64,000 nt of DNA from an uncultured Bacteroides sp. GTDB taxonomy: Bacteria; Bacteroidota; Bacteroidia; Bacteroidales; Bacteroidaceae. The position numbers were made by a program, and so were the translations under genes. Within the stretch, counting starts at the first letter, position 1, and every line of letters begins with the position of its first letter. This document shows, piece after piece, positions 19,868 to 28,730 of this stretch. The stretch is taken from the NCBI GenBank assembly GCA_947074205.1, contig CAMTOQ010000006.1, positions 1-64,000 on the forward strand, written 5' to 3'. A model generated the notes under the pieces. It saw only the letters and a list, made by a program, of their open reading frames with translations. It did no database searches and was not told where the DNA came from.

Positions 19868-19885
19868 CAAAATTACACAAATATA
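19868..19885 (-). promoter_or_regulatory. Tandem promoter -7 boxes of rbfA
   Basis: On the minus strand TATATTTG (19878-19885) and TAATTTTG (19868-19875) both match TAnnTTTG, 34-50 bp upstream of rbfA. Either could be used; the region is very AT-rich. Confidence 0.4.
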
Positions 19886-20055
19886 TAAACGGTAGACGAA
19901 TATAAAACTCCTTTTTTAGTTTTAATAAGTAAAACGTTCACAATTGTGTGACTAAAAATACAAAAGCCTTGTTTTGATTAATCAACATTGAAATAAATAA
20001 TTATAAATAATTGCATTTGTAACGATTATGTTTAATCTTCTCATTATAAAATAAA

Positions 20056-20063
20056 TATATTTG
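20056..20063 (+). promoter_or_regulatory. Promoter -7 box of the sensor-kinase pair
   Basis: TATATTTG overlaps the start given in the ORF track, so translation must begin downstream, at 20079 or 20091. Confidence 0.5.
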
Positions 20064-20090
20064 TCTGTTTTTTGTAAAATGCGACACTTG

Positions 20091-21179
20091 ATGAAGAAAG
20101 TAATCTCTGTTTTCTTACTATTTATCAGCACTTTTACTCTTGTATCTGCCAACTCTGCCTCTATTGTCGATTCTCTTTATCATGACATCGAAATAGCCGA
20201 AAGTGCTGGTGATGCGGAGCGTGCCTACATGGGCTATAGGGCATTGAGAGACGCATACGATTCTATAAATATTGATATCAATCGCAACCAAGTTGAGGAT
20301 TTACGTCGCACCTACTTTGTAGACGACCTTAGCCTTCAAGAAGCGAAACACCGAGTGACTATGCTCCGAGTGGTTTTAGCAGCTGTCATTCTCTTATCTT
20401 TTATCTCTACCCTAGGCTATTTTATGGTGCGAAGACAAAAAGCAAGGCTAATTGCTTCTCAAAAGTATTTGGGCGAAATGCAACAGCAGGTGGCCTATTC
20501 ACTTCGTAATAAAAGTCTTTATCTCTCTAATATGAGTCATGAGATTCGTACCCCTCTAAATGCCTTAACAGGATTCTCGTCTATATTGTCCGAGTCATCT
20601 GCCGATCCTGCTTTGGCTAAGCAGTGTCGCGAACTGATAAAATTTAATGCAGACCTATTGTTGAACCTCATTAATGAGGTGGTAGATATCACCTGCTTGG
20701 ATGTAGAGAATATATCTTTCAACTTGCAGCGAATAGAGGTGGTAAATCTTTGTCGTCAGGTGGTTAACACTTTAGATGGCATTAAGCGGACGCAAGCTGT
20801 CATCTCTTTCAAGAGCGATATTGATGAACTTTATATCTATACCGATCAGGTGCGCCTGCAACAGGTATTGATTAATATCGTGATCAACGCAACGAAGTAC
20901 ACGCCCGAAGGGAGCATTGTGTTGGAGTTGAAAACAGATCATGAAGGTATGGCTCTCTTTTCTATTACCGACACGGGGTGTGGTATACCCAAGGAGGAAC
21001 AGAAAAAGATCTTTGAACGCTATCGTACACTTGACGAGAATGTGAAAGGTACGGGTATTGGGCTGTCGCTATGTAGCGTTATAATAAGTAGATTGGGTGG
21101 CGATATTTGGGTAGATGAGAACTATACCTCTGGTTCTCGCTTTGTATTTACTCATCCCATGAAAGGGGGTGCGGCATGA
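20091..21179 (+). CDS. Membrane sensor histidine kinase, short sensor domain
   Basis: This 362-residue kinase starts with a signal peptide (VISVFLLFISTFTLVSA), followed by a ~75-residue periplasmic remnant that looks like the last TPR-type helices of longer Bacteroides kinases. A membrane helix (VVLAAVILLSFISTLGYFMV) comes next. The cytoplasmic part has an intact HisKA motif MSHEIRTPLN (His150) and ATPase motifs NIVINATKYT, DTGCGIP and GTGIGLSL. No receiver or DNA-binding domain is fused and no response regulator gene is adjacent. Its stop overlaps the next start (ATGA), coupling it to a degenerate partner kinase. I chose the ATG at 20091 because of the signal peptide; 20079 is also possible. 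Confidence 0.85.
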   Translation: MKKVISVFLLFISTFTLVSANSASIVDSLYHDIEIAESAGDAERAYMGYRALRDAYDSINIDINRNQVEDLRRTYFVDDLSLQEAKHRVTMLRVVLAAVILLSFISTLGYFMVRRQKARLIASQKYLGEMQQQVAYSLRNKSLYLSNMSHEIRTPLNALTGFSSILSESSADPALAKQCRELIKFNADLLLNLINEVVDITCLDVENISFNLQRIEVVNLCRQVVNTLDGIKRTQAVISFKSDIDELYIYTDQVRLQQVLINIVINATKYTPEGSIVLELKTDHEGMALFSITDTGCGIPKEEQKKIFERYRTLDENVKGTGIGLSLCSVIISRLGGDIWVDENYTSGSRFVFTHPMKGGAA

Positions 21180-23134
21180 TGCGTATGTCTTGCATAATGG
21201 GTAGACTGTGTGCGCTGTTTATACTGCTGCAGTTTTGTTGCAACTCTTCTTTGAAAGCTGAGGAGAATTTGCAGAAAGACAGTATCATGTTAATAGCCGA
21301 CACTATTAGCAATGTTAGAGACAGAATTGACTATCTCTTTAAAGTTGGTTCTGTGAATCTAAACGACGAGTGGCGTATTGAATTGATTGATATAGCTCTA
21401 AAAGAGGCTGAGGCTTCTAACGACTCTTCGCGTCAAATTAAAGCTCTTTTCGAGCGTGGGCGCCACTATCTATATAGAAAAGATGTGTCCAAACAATATA
21501 AAAACTTTGAGGATCTCCGCATCAAGAGTTATAAGTTTAGCGATTATGTCTCTTATTTCAAGATATGGAATAGCTTGTTGCAGCAGTCTGTGGTAAATGG
21601 AGATATTGAGTACGCATTGATACAGGCGCAAAAGATGGAAGATGAAGCTCAGCGCCTCTCTTATGATAAGGGGAGAATGCTGGCCCTACAAACGCAGGCT
21701 GCAATTTATAGCCATAAAAAAGAACGTAAAAGAAGTCTGGAGATCTATGATCAAGTGATACAGTCGGGCATTATGACCGATAACGAAGTTATTCGTATTC
21801 TGCACCGAATGTCGCGATCGCTTATTAATACGAAGGAGTTTGATAAGGCTTTAATGAATATAGAGCGATCTGATAGTGTAGTGAATAAGATTAAATTGGA
21901 GCGTCCTGATGCGGCTGAACGCTTTAGGAATCTTTACCTAGAGCAGGAGCTTGCATTTGCTCGCCTCTATCTGTCGATGGAAAATCCACAAAAGGCAAAG
22001 ATCTATTTGGATCGCTCTAAACAATACTTGTCCCGAAAGAATTTCCATACTCAGGTGTTGCTCTATCATATCGCATTAGGACGATATTATGCCATGGTGG
22101 GCAATTACGATGAAGCCGAAGCAGAATTCGATACGGCCTATGGAGTTTTGCCCGAAGAGAATTACTCGTACAGGCTTTATCTGCTCTCTTTTATCGGCAA
22201 TAATTATAAGGAACAGGGGCGTATGGACGAGGCTGTGGCGGTAGCGAAAAGGGCTGCCGAAATGAGCGATTCGATAAATACAGTCACGCTGGAAAGATTT
22301 GAGGAAGTGATACAATCTAATTATCAAATTCAGCGCGGCCTGTTGACAGCACAAAAAAATAAGGCATCTATATACTTTGTGGTAACCCTATTGGCTTCAT
22401 TCGTCTTGGTGGTTATAGTCATTTTTACGGTTCGCTCTTTTTTTATTAAGTTGCAACTCAGAAAGATTAATTTGGCTACTCAAGATGCTCTATATATGCT
22501 TGAAAAAGACAATAAAGCTAAAGAGCAGTTTCTGAAAACCATTACTTTCGAGGTGCGCATACCGCTCAATACTGTAGTTGGCTTTGTAGATCTTCTTTCG
22601 AGTGGCGAAGAACTTACTGATGAGGAGGTGGAGAGTTATTCTAAGCTGGTTAATCAAAGTGCTTCCGGATTGATGGATCTTATCAATCAAGTACTAGATA
22701 TTTCGCGCTTGGAAGCTGGTATGATGAAGTTTAATAAGCAGGAGCTCGATATGGTTCAGCTCTGCAATGAGGCCGTGATGATGACAAAAATGAATAATGC
22801 CGGTAAGGGATTAGAAGTGCAAGAAGATATACGAGTAGAATCGTTTGAGCTATTTACAGATCAGCAATGGTTTCTTCGTGTCATTAATTCTCTGCTTACT
22901 CCTAGTCAAGATGACGATGTGGAGACTAAGCTGCAACTTAAACTATATTCGGCAGGGAGTGCCCTCTATATTAAGGTCTATAATAGCCCTCTATACCTTG
23001 CGCCAAGAAGTCAACAGTATTTGCGTATGCAAAACATGTTGAACAAGTTGGCGATAGAACAATTGGGTTACAGCTACGAAGTAGTAAAAGGGCCCAATGG
23101 AAAAGTAGTGGAAATAGTGTGTAAAGCGGAATAG
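21176..23134 (+). CDS. TPR sensor protein with degenerate histidine kinase domain
   Basis: This 652-residue protein has a signal peptide, a ~370-residue periplasmic region of TPR-like helical repeats (e.g. YHIALGRYYAMVGNYDEAEAEF, with a DEAVAVAKRAAEMSD repeat), and a membrane helix near residue 410. The cytoplasmic part aligns with histidine kinases, but the H-box reads TFEVRIPLN: the phospho-accepting His is Phe458 (codon TTC at 22547). The N-box is reduced to VINSLLTPSQ, and no DxGxG or GxGxGL motif is present. It therefore should not bind ATP normally or autophosphorylate. Translational coupling to the intact kinase upstream suggests a heteromeric sensor pair, with this protein sensing and its partner signalling. 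The frame is open throughout, so it is not a simple pseudogene. Confidence 0.82.
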   Translation: MMRMSCIMGRLCALFILLQFCCNSSLKAEENLQKDSIMLIADTISNVRDRIDYLFKVGSVNLNDEWRIELIDIALKEAEASNDSSRQIKALFERGRHYLYRKDVSKQYKNFEDLRIKSYKFSDYVSYFKIWNSLLQQSVVNGDIEYALIQAQKMEDEAQRLSYDKGRMLALQTQAAIYSHKKERKRSLEIYDQVIQSGIMTDNEVIRILHRMSRSLINTKEFDKALMNIERSDSVVNKIKLERPDAAERFRNLYLEQELAFARLYLSMENPQKAKIYLDRSKQYLSRKNFHTQVLLYHIALGRYYAMVGNYDEAEAEFDTAYGVLPEENYSYRLYLLSFIGNNYKEQGRMDEAVAVAKRAAEMSDSINTVTLERFEEVIQSNYQIQRGLLTAQKNKASIYFVVTLLASFVLVVIVIFTVRSFFIKLQLRKINLATQDALYMLEKDNKAKEQFLKTITFEVRIPLNTVVGFVDLLSSGEELTDEEVESYSKLVNQSASGLMDLINQVLDISRLEAGMMKFNKQELDMVQLCNEAVMMTKMNNAGKGLEVQEDIRVESFELFTDQQWFLRVINSLLTPSQDDDVETKLQLKLYSAGSALYIKVYNSPLYLAPRSQQYLRMQNMLNKLAIEQLGYSYEVVKGPNGKVVEIVCKAE

Positions 23135-23142
23135 GCGAGAGC

Positions 23143-23781
23143 CTACAGCTTGCGGATAAGTGTCAGCCCGTCACGAAGAGGTAGAATCACCTTCTCTGTT
23201 CTAGGGTCGCTTGCTACTAAATCATTGAATGCAATGATGCCTTGACTCTGAAGGTCTGTGGGGTGTGGCTTCTCAAGCACATGGCCATCCCACAATGTGT
23301 TATCGGCAATAATAAAACCACCCTTAGAAAGAAGTGAAAGCGACATCTCGTAGTACTCTATATATTTGCGCTTATCACCATCCATAAAGACTAAGTCGAA
23401 CGTAACACCAAGACTGGGCGCTAGCTCTAATGCATCACCTATGTAGAACTTAATCTTGTCGGCAAAGGGGGAATTCTCAAACCAGGGACGGGTGAAGTCT
23501 TCCTGCTCATCGTTAATCTCGAAGGTGTGGAGCATACCACCGTCTTGTAGACCTTCGGCCAAACATAAGCCCGAATATCCACTATATGTACCAATCTCTA
23601 GAATTTGCTTAGGGCGAATCATCTCGACAAACATCTTTAGTAGTCGGCCTTGAAGGTGGCCAGATGCCATGCGAGGGCGGAGAAGTTTAACATGCGTATC
23701 GCGATAGAGCGACTTTAAATAGTCGCTCTCCTCGTCGATATGCTTTAAGATATAACCGTCAATGGTATTCTGTTCTTCCAT
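23143..23781 (-). CDS. O-methyltransferase (TrmR/catechol-type family)
   Basis: This 212-residue SAM-dependent methyltransferase shows ILEIGTYSGYSGLCLAEGL (motif I), HTFEINDEQ, and the metal-binding FDLVFMDGDKRKY with later IIADNTLWDG. These are the features of the divalent-metal-dependent methyltransferase family 3. Bacterial members include TrmR, which methylates 5-hydroxyuridine at the tRNA wobble position; that role is an inference. The gene starts at the base after the pyk stop, so it is cotranscribed with pyk. Confidence 0.85.
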   Translation of the reverse strand: MEEQNTIDGYILKHIDEESDYLKSLYRDTHVKLLRPRMASGHLQGRLLKMFVEMIRPKQILEIGTYSGYSGLCLAEGLQDGGMLHTFEINDEQEDFTRPWFENSPFADKIKFYIGDALELAPSLGVTFDLVFMDGDKRKYIEYYEMSLSLLSKGGFIIADNTLWDGHVLEKPHPTDLQSQGIIAFNDLVASDPRTEKVILPLRDGLTLIRKL

Positions 23782-25239
23782 TTATAGGTAACGGTTGCTA
23801 TTAGGCAGAACGCAGTCTGGTGCGTGGTTCAACGCATCTTCCACTACATTGATTTCTAAGAATGAAGTTTGTGTACCGGCTTTACCGCTACTCAAGTAAC
23901 CTACCATGTCTGTTGGTTGTAGGCGACCTTCTTTTAGAAGACGACGTAGACCTGAGAAATAGTACTCTTGACCATTAGCAAGTTCTGGCATGTAGATAGC
24001 TTCAACACCGTAAGAAAGAGCTAAGTGGCGCATTGTTTTTTCCTTATAGCACATAGCTAAAACAGGGAATTTACCACGGAAAGCAGCTAGGTTGCGAGCC
24101 GTACGTCCGCTATAGCTGTCTGTGATGATAGCGCGAATCTTAAGCTTGTTAGTAGCTTTAACAGCTTGTTTAGCTAAGAATGCAGTTACATCATTGCTGT
24201 TTTCATCCAAAGGAATACGGATATCGTTTTCGCTAAGTTTATCTTTCTCTGCTTGTGCAGCAATCTTAGCCATTGTTTTAACAGCTTCAACAGGATACTT
24301 GCCATAAGCAGTCTCGCCACTAAGCATCAAAGCATCTGTGCGGTAATAGATAGCGTTTGCAATGTCAGTCACCTCGGCGCGAGTTGGACGCGGGTTGTTG
24401 ATCATTGTATGAAGCATCTGTGTAGCCACAATAACTGGCTTCTTAGCAAGGATACATTTGCGAATCAATAGGCGTTGGATACCTGGAATACGCTCTTGTG
24501 GAACTTCGATACCAAGGTCGCCACGAGCTACCATCACACCATCAGCCACTTCAAGAATCTCGTCGATGTTGTCTACACCTTCTTGGTTCTCAATCTTAGC
24601 AATGATACGGATGTCGCTGTTGTGAGCGTCAAGAATTTCGCGGATATCAAGTACATCTTGACGGTTGCGCACGAAAGAGTGTGCAATAAAGTCGATGTCT
24701 TTCTCTATAGCATAGAGAATGTTGTTGCGGTCTTTCTCAGTAAGCGATGGGAGGTTGATGCGCACACCAGGAACATTAACACTCTTGCGGCTGCCTAGAG
24801 TTGCTTCATTTTGAACTTCGCAAAGTAGATACTCTTCGGTTTTGTCAACAACAGTCAATTCCAAATCACCATCATCGATAAGGATGGTTCCGCCAATTGC
24901 AAGGTCGTGTACAAAGTGAGGGTAGCTTACAGCGATACATTCGCGTGTAGATTCTTGGTCTGGGTTACCCACAACTTTTACGCGCTCGCCAATTTGATAG
25001 GGAATAGGTTCGGCTAGTGAAGTAGTACGAACTTCCGGTCCTTTTGTATCCATAAGGATAGCAATTTGGTTAGAAACTGAGCGTACATTGGCGATTAACA
25101 CCTCAAAACCTTCACGACTTGCATGAGCTGTGTTCATACGAACAACATTCATACCCGCATCAAACAACTGTTTGATAAAATCAACGTCGCAGCGTCTGTC
25201 CGAGATAGAGGCTACGATTTTAGTTTGCTTCAACAACAT
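23782..25239 (-). CDS. pyk: Pyruvate kinase
   Basis: This 485-residue enzyme converts phosphoenolpyruvate and ADP to pyruvate and ATP, the last step of glycolysis. The active-site blocks are clear: TKIVASISDRRCDVDFIKQLFDAGMNVVRMNTAH, MDTKGPEVR, IAKIENQEGVDNIDEIL and MVARGDLGIEVP, followed by ATQMLHTMINNPRPTRAEV. The length fits the standard bacterial enzyme with its C-terminal allosteric domain. aroQ lies 102 bp upstream in the same direction; no terminator is obvious between them. Confidence 0.96.
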   Translation of the reverse strand: MLLKQTKIVASISDRRCDVDFIKQLFDAGMNVVRMNTAHASREGFEVLIANVRSVSNQIAILMDTKGPEVRTTSLAEPIPYQIGERVKVVGNPDQESTRECIAVSYPHFVHDLAIGGTILIDDGDLELTVVDKTEEYLLCEVQNEATLGSRKSVNVPGVRINLPSLTEKDRNNILYAIEKDIDFIAHSFVRNRQDVLDIREILDAHNSDIRIIAKIENQEGVDNIDEILEVADGVMVARGDLGIEVPQERIPGIQRLLIRKCILAKKPVIVATQMLHTMINNPRPTRAEVTDIANAIYYRTDALMLSGETAYGKYPVEAVKTMAKIAAQAEKDKLSENDIRIPLDENSNDVTAFLAKQAVKATNKLKIRAIITDSYSGRTARNLAAFRGKFPVLAMCYKEKTMRHLALSYGVEAIYMPELANGQEYYFSGLRRLLKEGRLQPTDMVGYLSSGKAGTQTSFLEINVVEDALNHAPDCVLPNSNRYL

Positions 25240-25341
25240 ATATACCTATTATATTATATAACAATTTCTTTTTAAAAGATCTCTTTGCCCTACTTCTAAT
25301 TGTTGGGCAGAATAAGCACAAAGTCTGTGAAAGACATTTTG

Positions 25342-25761
25342 CTATTTTTGAATAAAAGCTTCAAGGGCTAAACGATATGAATCAAGCCCAAAGCCGCAAA
25401 TAACGCCTTTACAGGCGCAAGCTATCATAGATTTGTGACGGAAAGATTCGCGTGCATGTACATTGGAAATATGTACCTCGATCACAGGGGTTGTTACAGC
25501 GCGAATGGCATCTTGCAGAGCTATTGATGTATGCGTATAAGCACCTGCGTTTAGAATTATGCCGTCGGCTTCAAAACCAACTTCATGGATACAGTCAATC
25601 ATCTTCCCTTCACAGTTGGACTGAAAGTAATCAATCTGTATATTATTGTATTTTGCCCTCAGCTCGCCGAGATAGTCCTCGAACGAAGTTGCACCATAAA
25701 CTGAGGGCTCTCGTTTGCCCAAAAGATTAATGTTTGGACCATTAATTATTTGTATCCGCAT
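25342..25761 (-). CDS. aroQ: 3-dehydroquinate dehydratase, type II
   Basis: This 139-residue enzyme makes 3-dehydroshikimate in the shikimate pathway to aromatic amino acids. The opening IINGPNINLLGKREPSVYG carries the flexible catalytic loop with Arg and Tyr. NAGAYTHTSIALQDAI and EVHISNVHARESFR hold the catalytic His and substrate-binding residues. It is complete. A TAACTTTG promoter box lies 59 bp upstream, divergent from xerD. Confidence 0.96.
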   Translation of the reverse strand: MRIQIINGPNINLLGKREPSVYGATSFEDYLGELRAKYNNIQIDYFQSNCEGKMIDCIHEVGFEADGIILNAGAYTHTSIALQDAIRAVTTPVIEVHISNVHARESFRHKSMIACACKGVICGFGLDSYRLALEAFIQK

Positions 25762-25784
25762 AACAAACTCTTGTATTAATTCGA

Positions 25785-25792
25785 TACCTTTG
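25785..25792 (+). promoter_or_regulatory. Promoter -7 box of xerD
   Basis: TACCTTTG, 45 bp upstream of the xerD ATG. Confidence 0.5.
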
Positions 25793-25819
25793 CTCTATTT
25801 AAGAACACTAATCTCGACA

Positions 25820-25827
25820 CAAAGTTA
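25820..25827 (-). promoter_or_regulatory. Promoter -7 box of aroQ
   Basis: TAACTTTG on the minus strand, 59 bp upstream of aroQ, in the divergent aroQ/xerD gap. Confidence 0.5.
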
Positions 25828-25837
25828 GCAAAAAGAA

Positions 25838-26779
25838 ATGAAACTAGTAGAAAAAAGACTAGATAAGGAGGTTCAAGAAAGAATTATCCGCAGATATAAG
25901 CAATATTTAAGATTAGAGAAGTCTCTGTCTTCTAATACTTTGGATGCCTATATGCGCGATTTAGATAAGTTGGTGCAGAGCTTGGCTATTGCAAATAAGT
26001 TACTTCTTGAAACGACTGTTGACGATATTGAGCTTTTCTTGGCGGGTCTAAATGACATCGGTATACACCCTAGGTCTCAGGCACGCATACTTTCGGGCAT
26101 TAAGTCTTTTTTTCATTTCCTAATATTGAATGATATGTTAGATGTGGATCCGAGTGAACTTATCGAGGGTCCGAAGACAGGTTTTAAGTTACCCGAAGTT
26201 CTTACTTTGCAGGAGATTGATTCGATTATAGCTGCAGTAGATTTAAGTAAAAATGAAGGACAACGTAATCGTGCACTCTTAGAAACTTTGTATAGTTGTG
26301 GACTTCGTGTAAGCGAACTTATCTCTTTAAAACTATCGGACTTATATTTTGATGAAGGTTTTATAAAAGTGACCGGTAAGGGGAGTAAGCAACGATTAGT
26401 TCCCATCTCGCCACGTGCCATAAAGGAGATTAATCTATATCTTATTTGTCGTAACGAGGGGCGAATTAAGATAGGTTATGAAGATTTTGTATTCTTAGCT
26501 CGATGGGGCAACAACATTTCACGCATCATGGTGTTTCATATGATTAAGGAATTGGCTGTGGCTGCAGGGATTACAAAAAATATTAGCCCCCATACATTTC
26601 GGCACTCTTTTGCTACGCATTTATTAGAGGGTGGTGCTAATTTAAGGGCTATTCAGAGCATGCTAGGGCATGAATCTATTGCCACTACGGAGATCTATAC
26701 GCACGTCGATAGAAACATGCTCCGTTCCGAAATTATAGAGCATCATCCACGCAATATTAAGTATTACGGGAGTGAATGA
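25838..26779 (+). CDS. xerD: Tyrosine recombinase XerD/XerC
   Basis: This 313-residue recombinase resolves chromosome dimers at dif together with a second Xer protein. The N-terminal SAM-like core-binding domain (YLRLEKSLSSNTLDAYMRDLDKL) is followed by the catalytic domain. All catalytic residues are visible: Arg in SCGLRVSELISL, Lys in GKGSKQR, HTFRHSFATHL, the Gly-His of LGHES, and the nucleophile Tyr in TEIYTHV. Length, single-copy context and the non-mobile neighbours favour Xer over an integrase of a mobile element. XerC and XerD cannot be told apart safely here. Confidence 0.9.
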   Translation: MKLVEKRLDKEVQERIIRRYKQYLRLEKSLSSNTLDAYMRDLDKLVQSLAIANKLLLETTVDDIELFLAGLNDIGIHPRSQARILSGIKSFFHFLILNDMLDVDPSELIEGPKTGFKLPEVLTLQEIDSIIAAVDLSKNEGQRNRALLETLYSCGLRVSELISLKLSDLYFDEGFIKVTGKGSKQRLVPISPRAIKEINLYLICRNEGRIKIGYEDFVFLARWGNNISRIMVFHMIKELAVAAGITKNISPHTFRHSFATHLLEGGANLRAIQSMLGHESIATTEIYTHVDRNMLRSEIIEHHPRNIKYYGSE

Positions 26780-26843
26780 AACGAAATTGTTTAAATTATG
26801 ATAAATACTTGATAGAGTGAATATAAGTTAAGGTTAAAATTAA

Positions 26844-26851
26844 TATATTTG
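26844..26851 (+). promoter_or_regulatory. Promoter -7 box of the TPR lipoprotein gene
   Basis: TATATTTG, 72 bp upstream of the chosen ATG. The upstream leader is very AT-rich. Confidence 0.5.
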
Positions 26852-26923
26852 CTTACTAAATGTTTATTGTATAAATATTGCGTTCATAAACAATTTAATT
26901 ATAAACAATTAATTTCTATTAAA

Positions 26924-28615
26924 ATGATTAAGAAACTGTATTTGCCTTTATTAATGGTGATGGTAGTTGCGTTTTCTTCTTGTAGCAAGAAAATGGGTGC
27001 ATTGTCTTCGGACTACTTTACAACAACACCTCAAGTGCTAGAAGCAGTAGCTGGACAAGTTCCTGTAACTATCAATGGTCAGTTCCCAATGAAGTATTTC
27101 AATAAGAAAGCTGTTGTTGAGGTAACTCCTGTATTGAGATGGAATGGTGGTGAAGCTGTAGGTACTCCTGCTGTCTTCCAAGGTGAGAAAGTAGAAGGTA
27201 ATGATCCAACTATCTCTTACAAAATGGGTGGTAACTACACAATGAGAACTAGCTTTACTTATGTACCAGAGATGGCACAATCAGAGCTTTACCTAGTTTT
27301 CAATGCAAAGATTGGTAACAAGGTTGTTAACATTCCTGCTGTGAAGATTGCTGACGGTGTAATTGCTACATCTGAATTGATCAACAACACTATTGGTTCG
27401 GCTAACCTTGCTAACGGTGACGATGCTTTCCAACGCATCATCAAAGACAAGTTCGAAGATCGTATCATGTTCTTGATCAACTCTTACGACGTTCGTTCTT
27501 CTCAATTGAAAAAAGCTACAACTTTTAATAGCGAAGCTGTTGCTGTGAACGATGCTCCTAACAAGCAAATCACTAGCATTGATATCGCTGCTACTTCATC
27601 TCCTGATGGTGGTTACGAATTGAATGACAAGTTGTCTGACAACCGTATGAAAGCTACTGAAAAAGTAGTAGATCGCAACATGAAGAGATCTAAGCTAGAT
27701 TCTCCAGTTGATGCTTCATATACTGCTCAAGACTGGGAAGGTTTCCAAGAATTGGTATCTCAATCTAACTTGCAAGACAAAGAGTTGATCCTTCGCGTTC
27801 TTTCTATGTATCGTGATCCTGCTACTCGTGAGCAAGAAATCAAGAACATGGCTGCAATCTACGAAGAATTGGCTAACTCTATCCTTCCTCAATTGCGTTT
27901 CTCTCGTTTGACTTTGAACTACGAAATCATCGGTAAGTCTGACGAAGAAATCATCGCATTGTTCCAAACTAACCCAGGTGAGTTGAACATCGAAGAAATC
28001 CTTTATTCTTCTACTTTGACTAAGAACCCAACTGAACAAGAAGCTATCTTCCTTGAAACTATCAAGTTGTATCCTAACGACTACCGTGCATATAACAACC
28101 TTGGTAAACTAGCTTACCAAAACGGTAACTACGATGCTGCTCTTGCTTACTTCAACAAAGCTAACTCTATCCAGTCTGCTCCTGAAGTTAACATGAACCT
28201 TGGTCTTATGTCATTGTTGATGGGCGACAAAGCTGCTGCTGAAGCTTACTTCGGTAAAGCTGCTGGTGCTCCTGAATTGAACGAGTCATTGGGTAACCTT
28301 TACGTAGCTCAAGGTCAATACGAAAGAGCTGTTAACGCATTCGGTGATACTAAAACTAACAGTGCTGCTTTGGCTCAAATCCTTGCTAAGGACTACAACA
28401 AGGCTAACCAAACATTGTTGGCTGTTCCAGTTCCTAACGCTTACACAGACTATTTGATGGCTGTACTTGCTGCAAGAACTAACAACGTAAACTTGGTAAC
28501 TACAAGCTTGAAAAGCGCTATCGCTAAAGATCCTTCTTTGGCTAAGAAAGCTGCTACAGACCTAGAGTTTGCTAAGTATTACACTAACACTGCTTTCATC
28601 AACACTATCAAATAA
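26924..28615 (+). CDS. Abundant TPR/OmpA-like outer-membrane lipoprotein
   Basis: This 563-residue protein begins with a lipoprotein signal peptide (LPLLMVMVVAFSSC), so it should be anchored in the outer membrane. The track start adds 25 residues before it, so I use the ATG at 26924. The middle has an OmpA-like stretch (SIDIAATSSPDGGYELNDKLSDNRMKATEKVV). The C-terminal third holds TPR repeats (YRAYNNLGKLAYQNGNYDAALAYFNKANSI). Codon use is far more biased than in its neighbours (mostly GCT, AAC, TCT, CTT, CGT), the mark of a very highly expressed gene. A role in envelope structure or peptidoglycan tethering is likely, but no specific function can be read. Confidence 0.8.
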   Translation: MIKKLYLPLLMVMVVAFSSCSKKMGALSSDYFTTTPQVLEAVAGQVPVTINGQFPMKYFNKKAVVEVTPVLRWNGGEAVGTPAVFQGEKVEGNDPTISYKMGGNYTMRTSFTYVPEMAQSELYLVFNAKIGNKVVNIPAVKIADGVIATSELINNTIGSANLANGDDAFQRIIKDKFEDRIMFLINSYDVRSSQLKKATTFNSEAVAVNDAPNKQITSIDIAATSSPDGGYELNDKLSDNRMKATEKVVDRNMKRSKLDSPVDASYTAQDWEGFQELVSQSNLQDKELILRVLSMYRDPATREQEIKNMAAIYEELANSILPQLRFSRLTLNYEIIGKSDEEIIALFQTNPGELNIEEILYSSTLTKNPTEQEAIFLETIKLYPNDYRAYNNLGKLAYQNGNYDAALAYFNKANSIQSAPEVNMNLGLMSLLMGDKAAAEAYFGKAAGAPELNESLGNLYVAQGQYERAVNAFGDTKTNSAALAQILAKDYNKANQTLLAVPVPNAYTDYLMAVLAARTNNVNLVTTSLKSAIAKDPSLAKKAATDLEFAKYYTNTAFINTIK

Positions 28616-28649
28616 TTATTGATTAGTCGAATTGAAATCATATAAAATG

Positions 28650-28690
28650 GAGTTGCCACCTCGAATTAGAGTTGGCAACTCTTTTTTTTT
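28650..28690 (+). terminator. Rho-independent terminator of the TPR lipoprotein gene
   Basis: GAGTTGCCA pairs perfectly with TGGCAACTC around a 14-nt loop and is followed by nine T. This strong terminator fits a highly transcribed single gene. Confidence 0.9.
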
Positions 28691-28704
28691 ACTCTAAAAC
28701 CCAG

Positions 28705-28712
28705 TACTTTTG
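28705..28712 (+). promoter_or_regulatory. Promoter -7 box of the thioredoxin-fold lipoprotein gene
   Basis: TACTTTTG, directly after the upstream terminator and 18 bp before the chosen ATG; it overlaps the track start at 28710. Confidence 0.55.
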
Positions 28713-28730
28713 TGCAAAACAATGATTGAT

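Noticed and set aside
25838-26779. Integrase of a mobile element
   Set aside because: The protein has Xer length and motifs, housekeeping neighbours, and no attachment-site repeats or mobile genes nearby.
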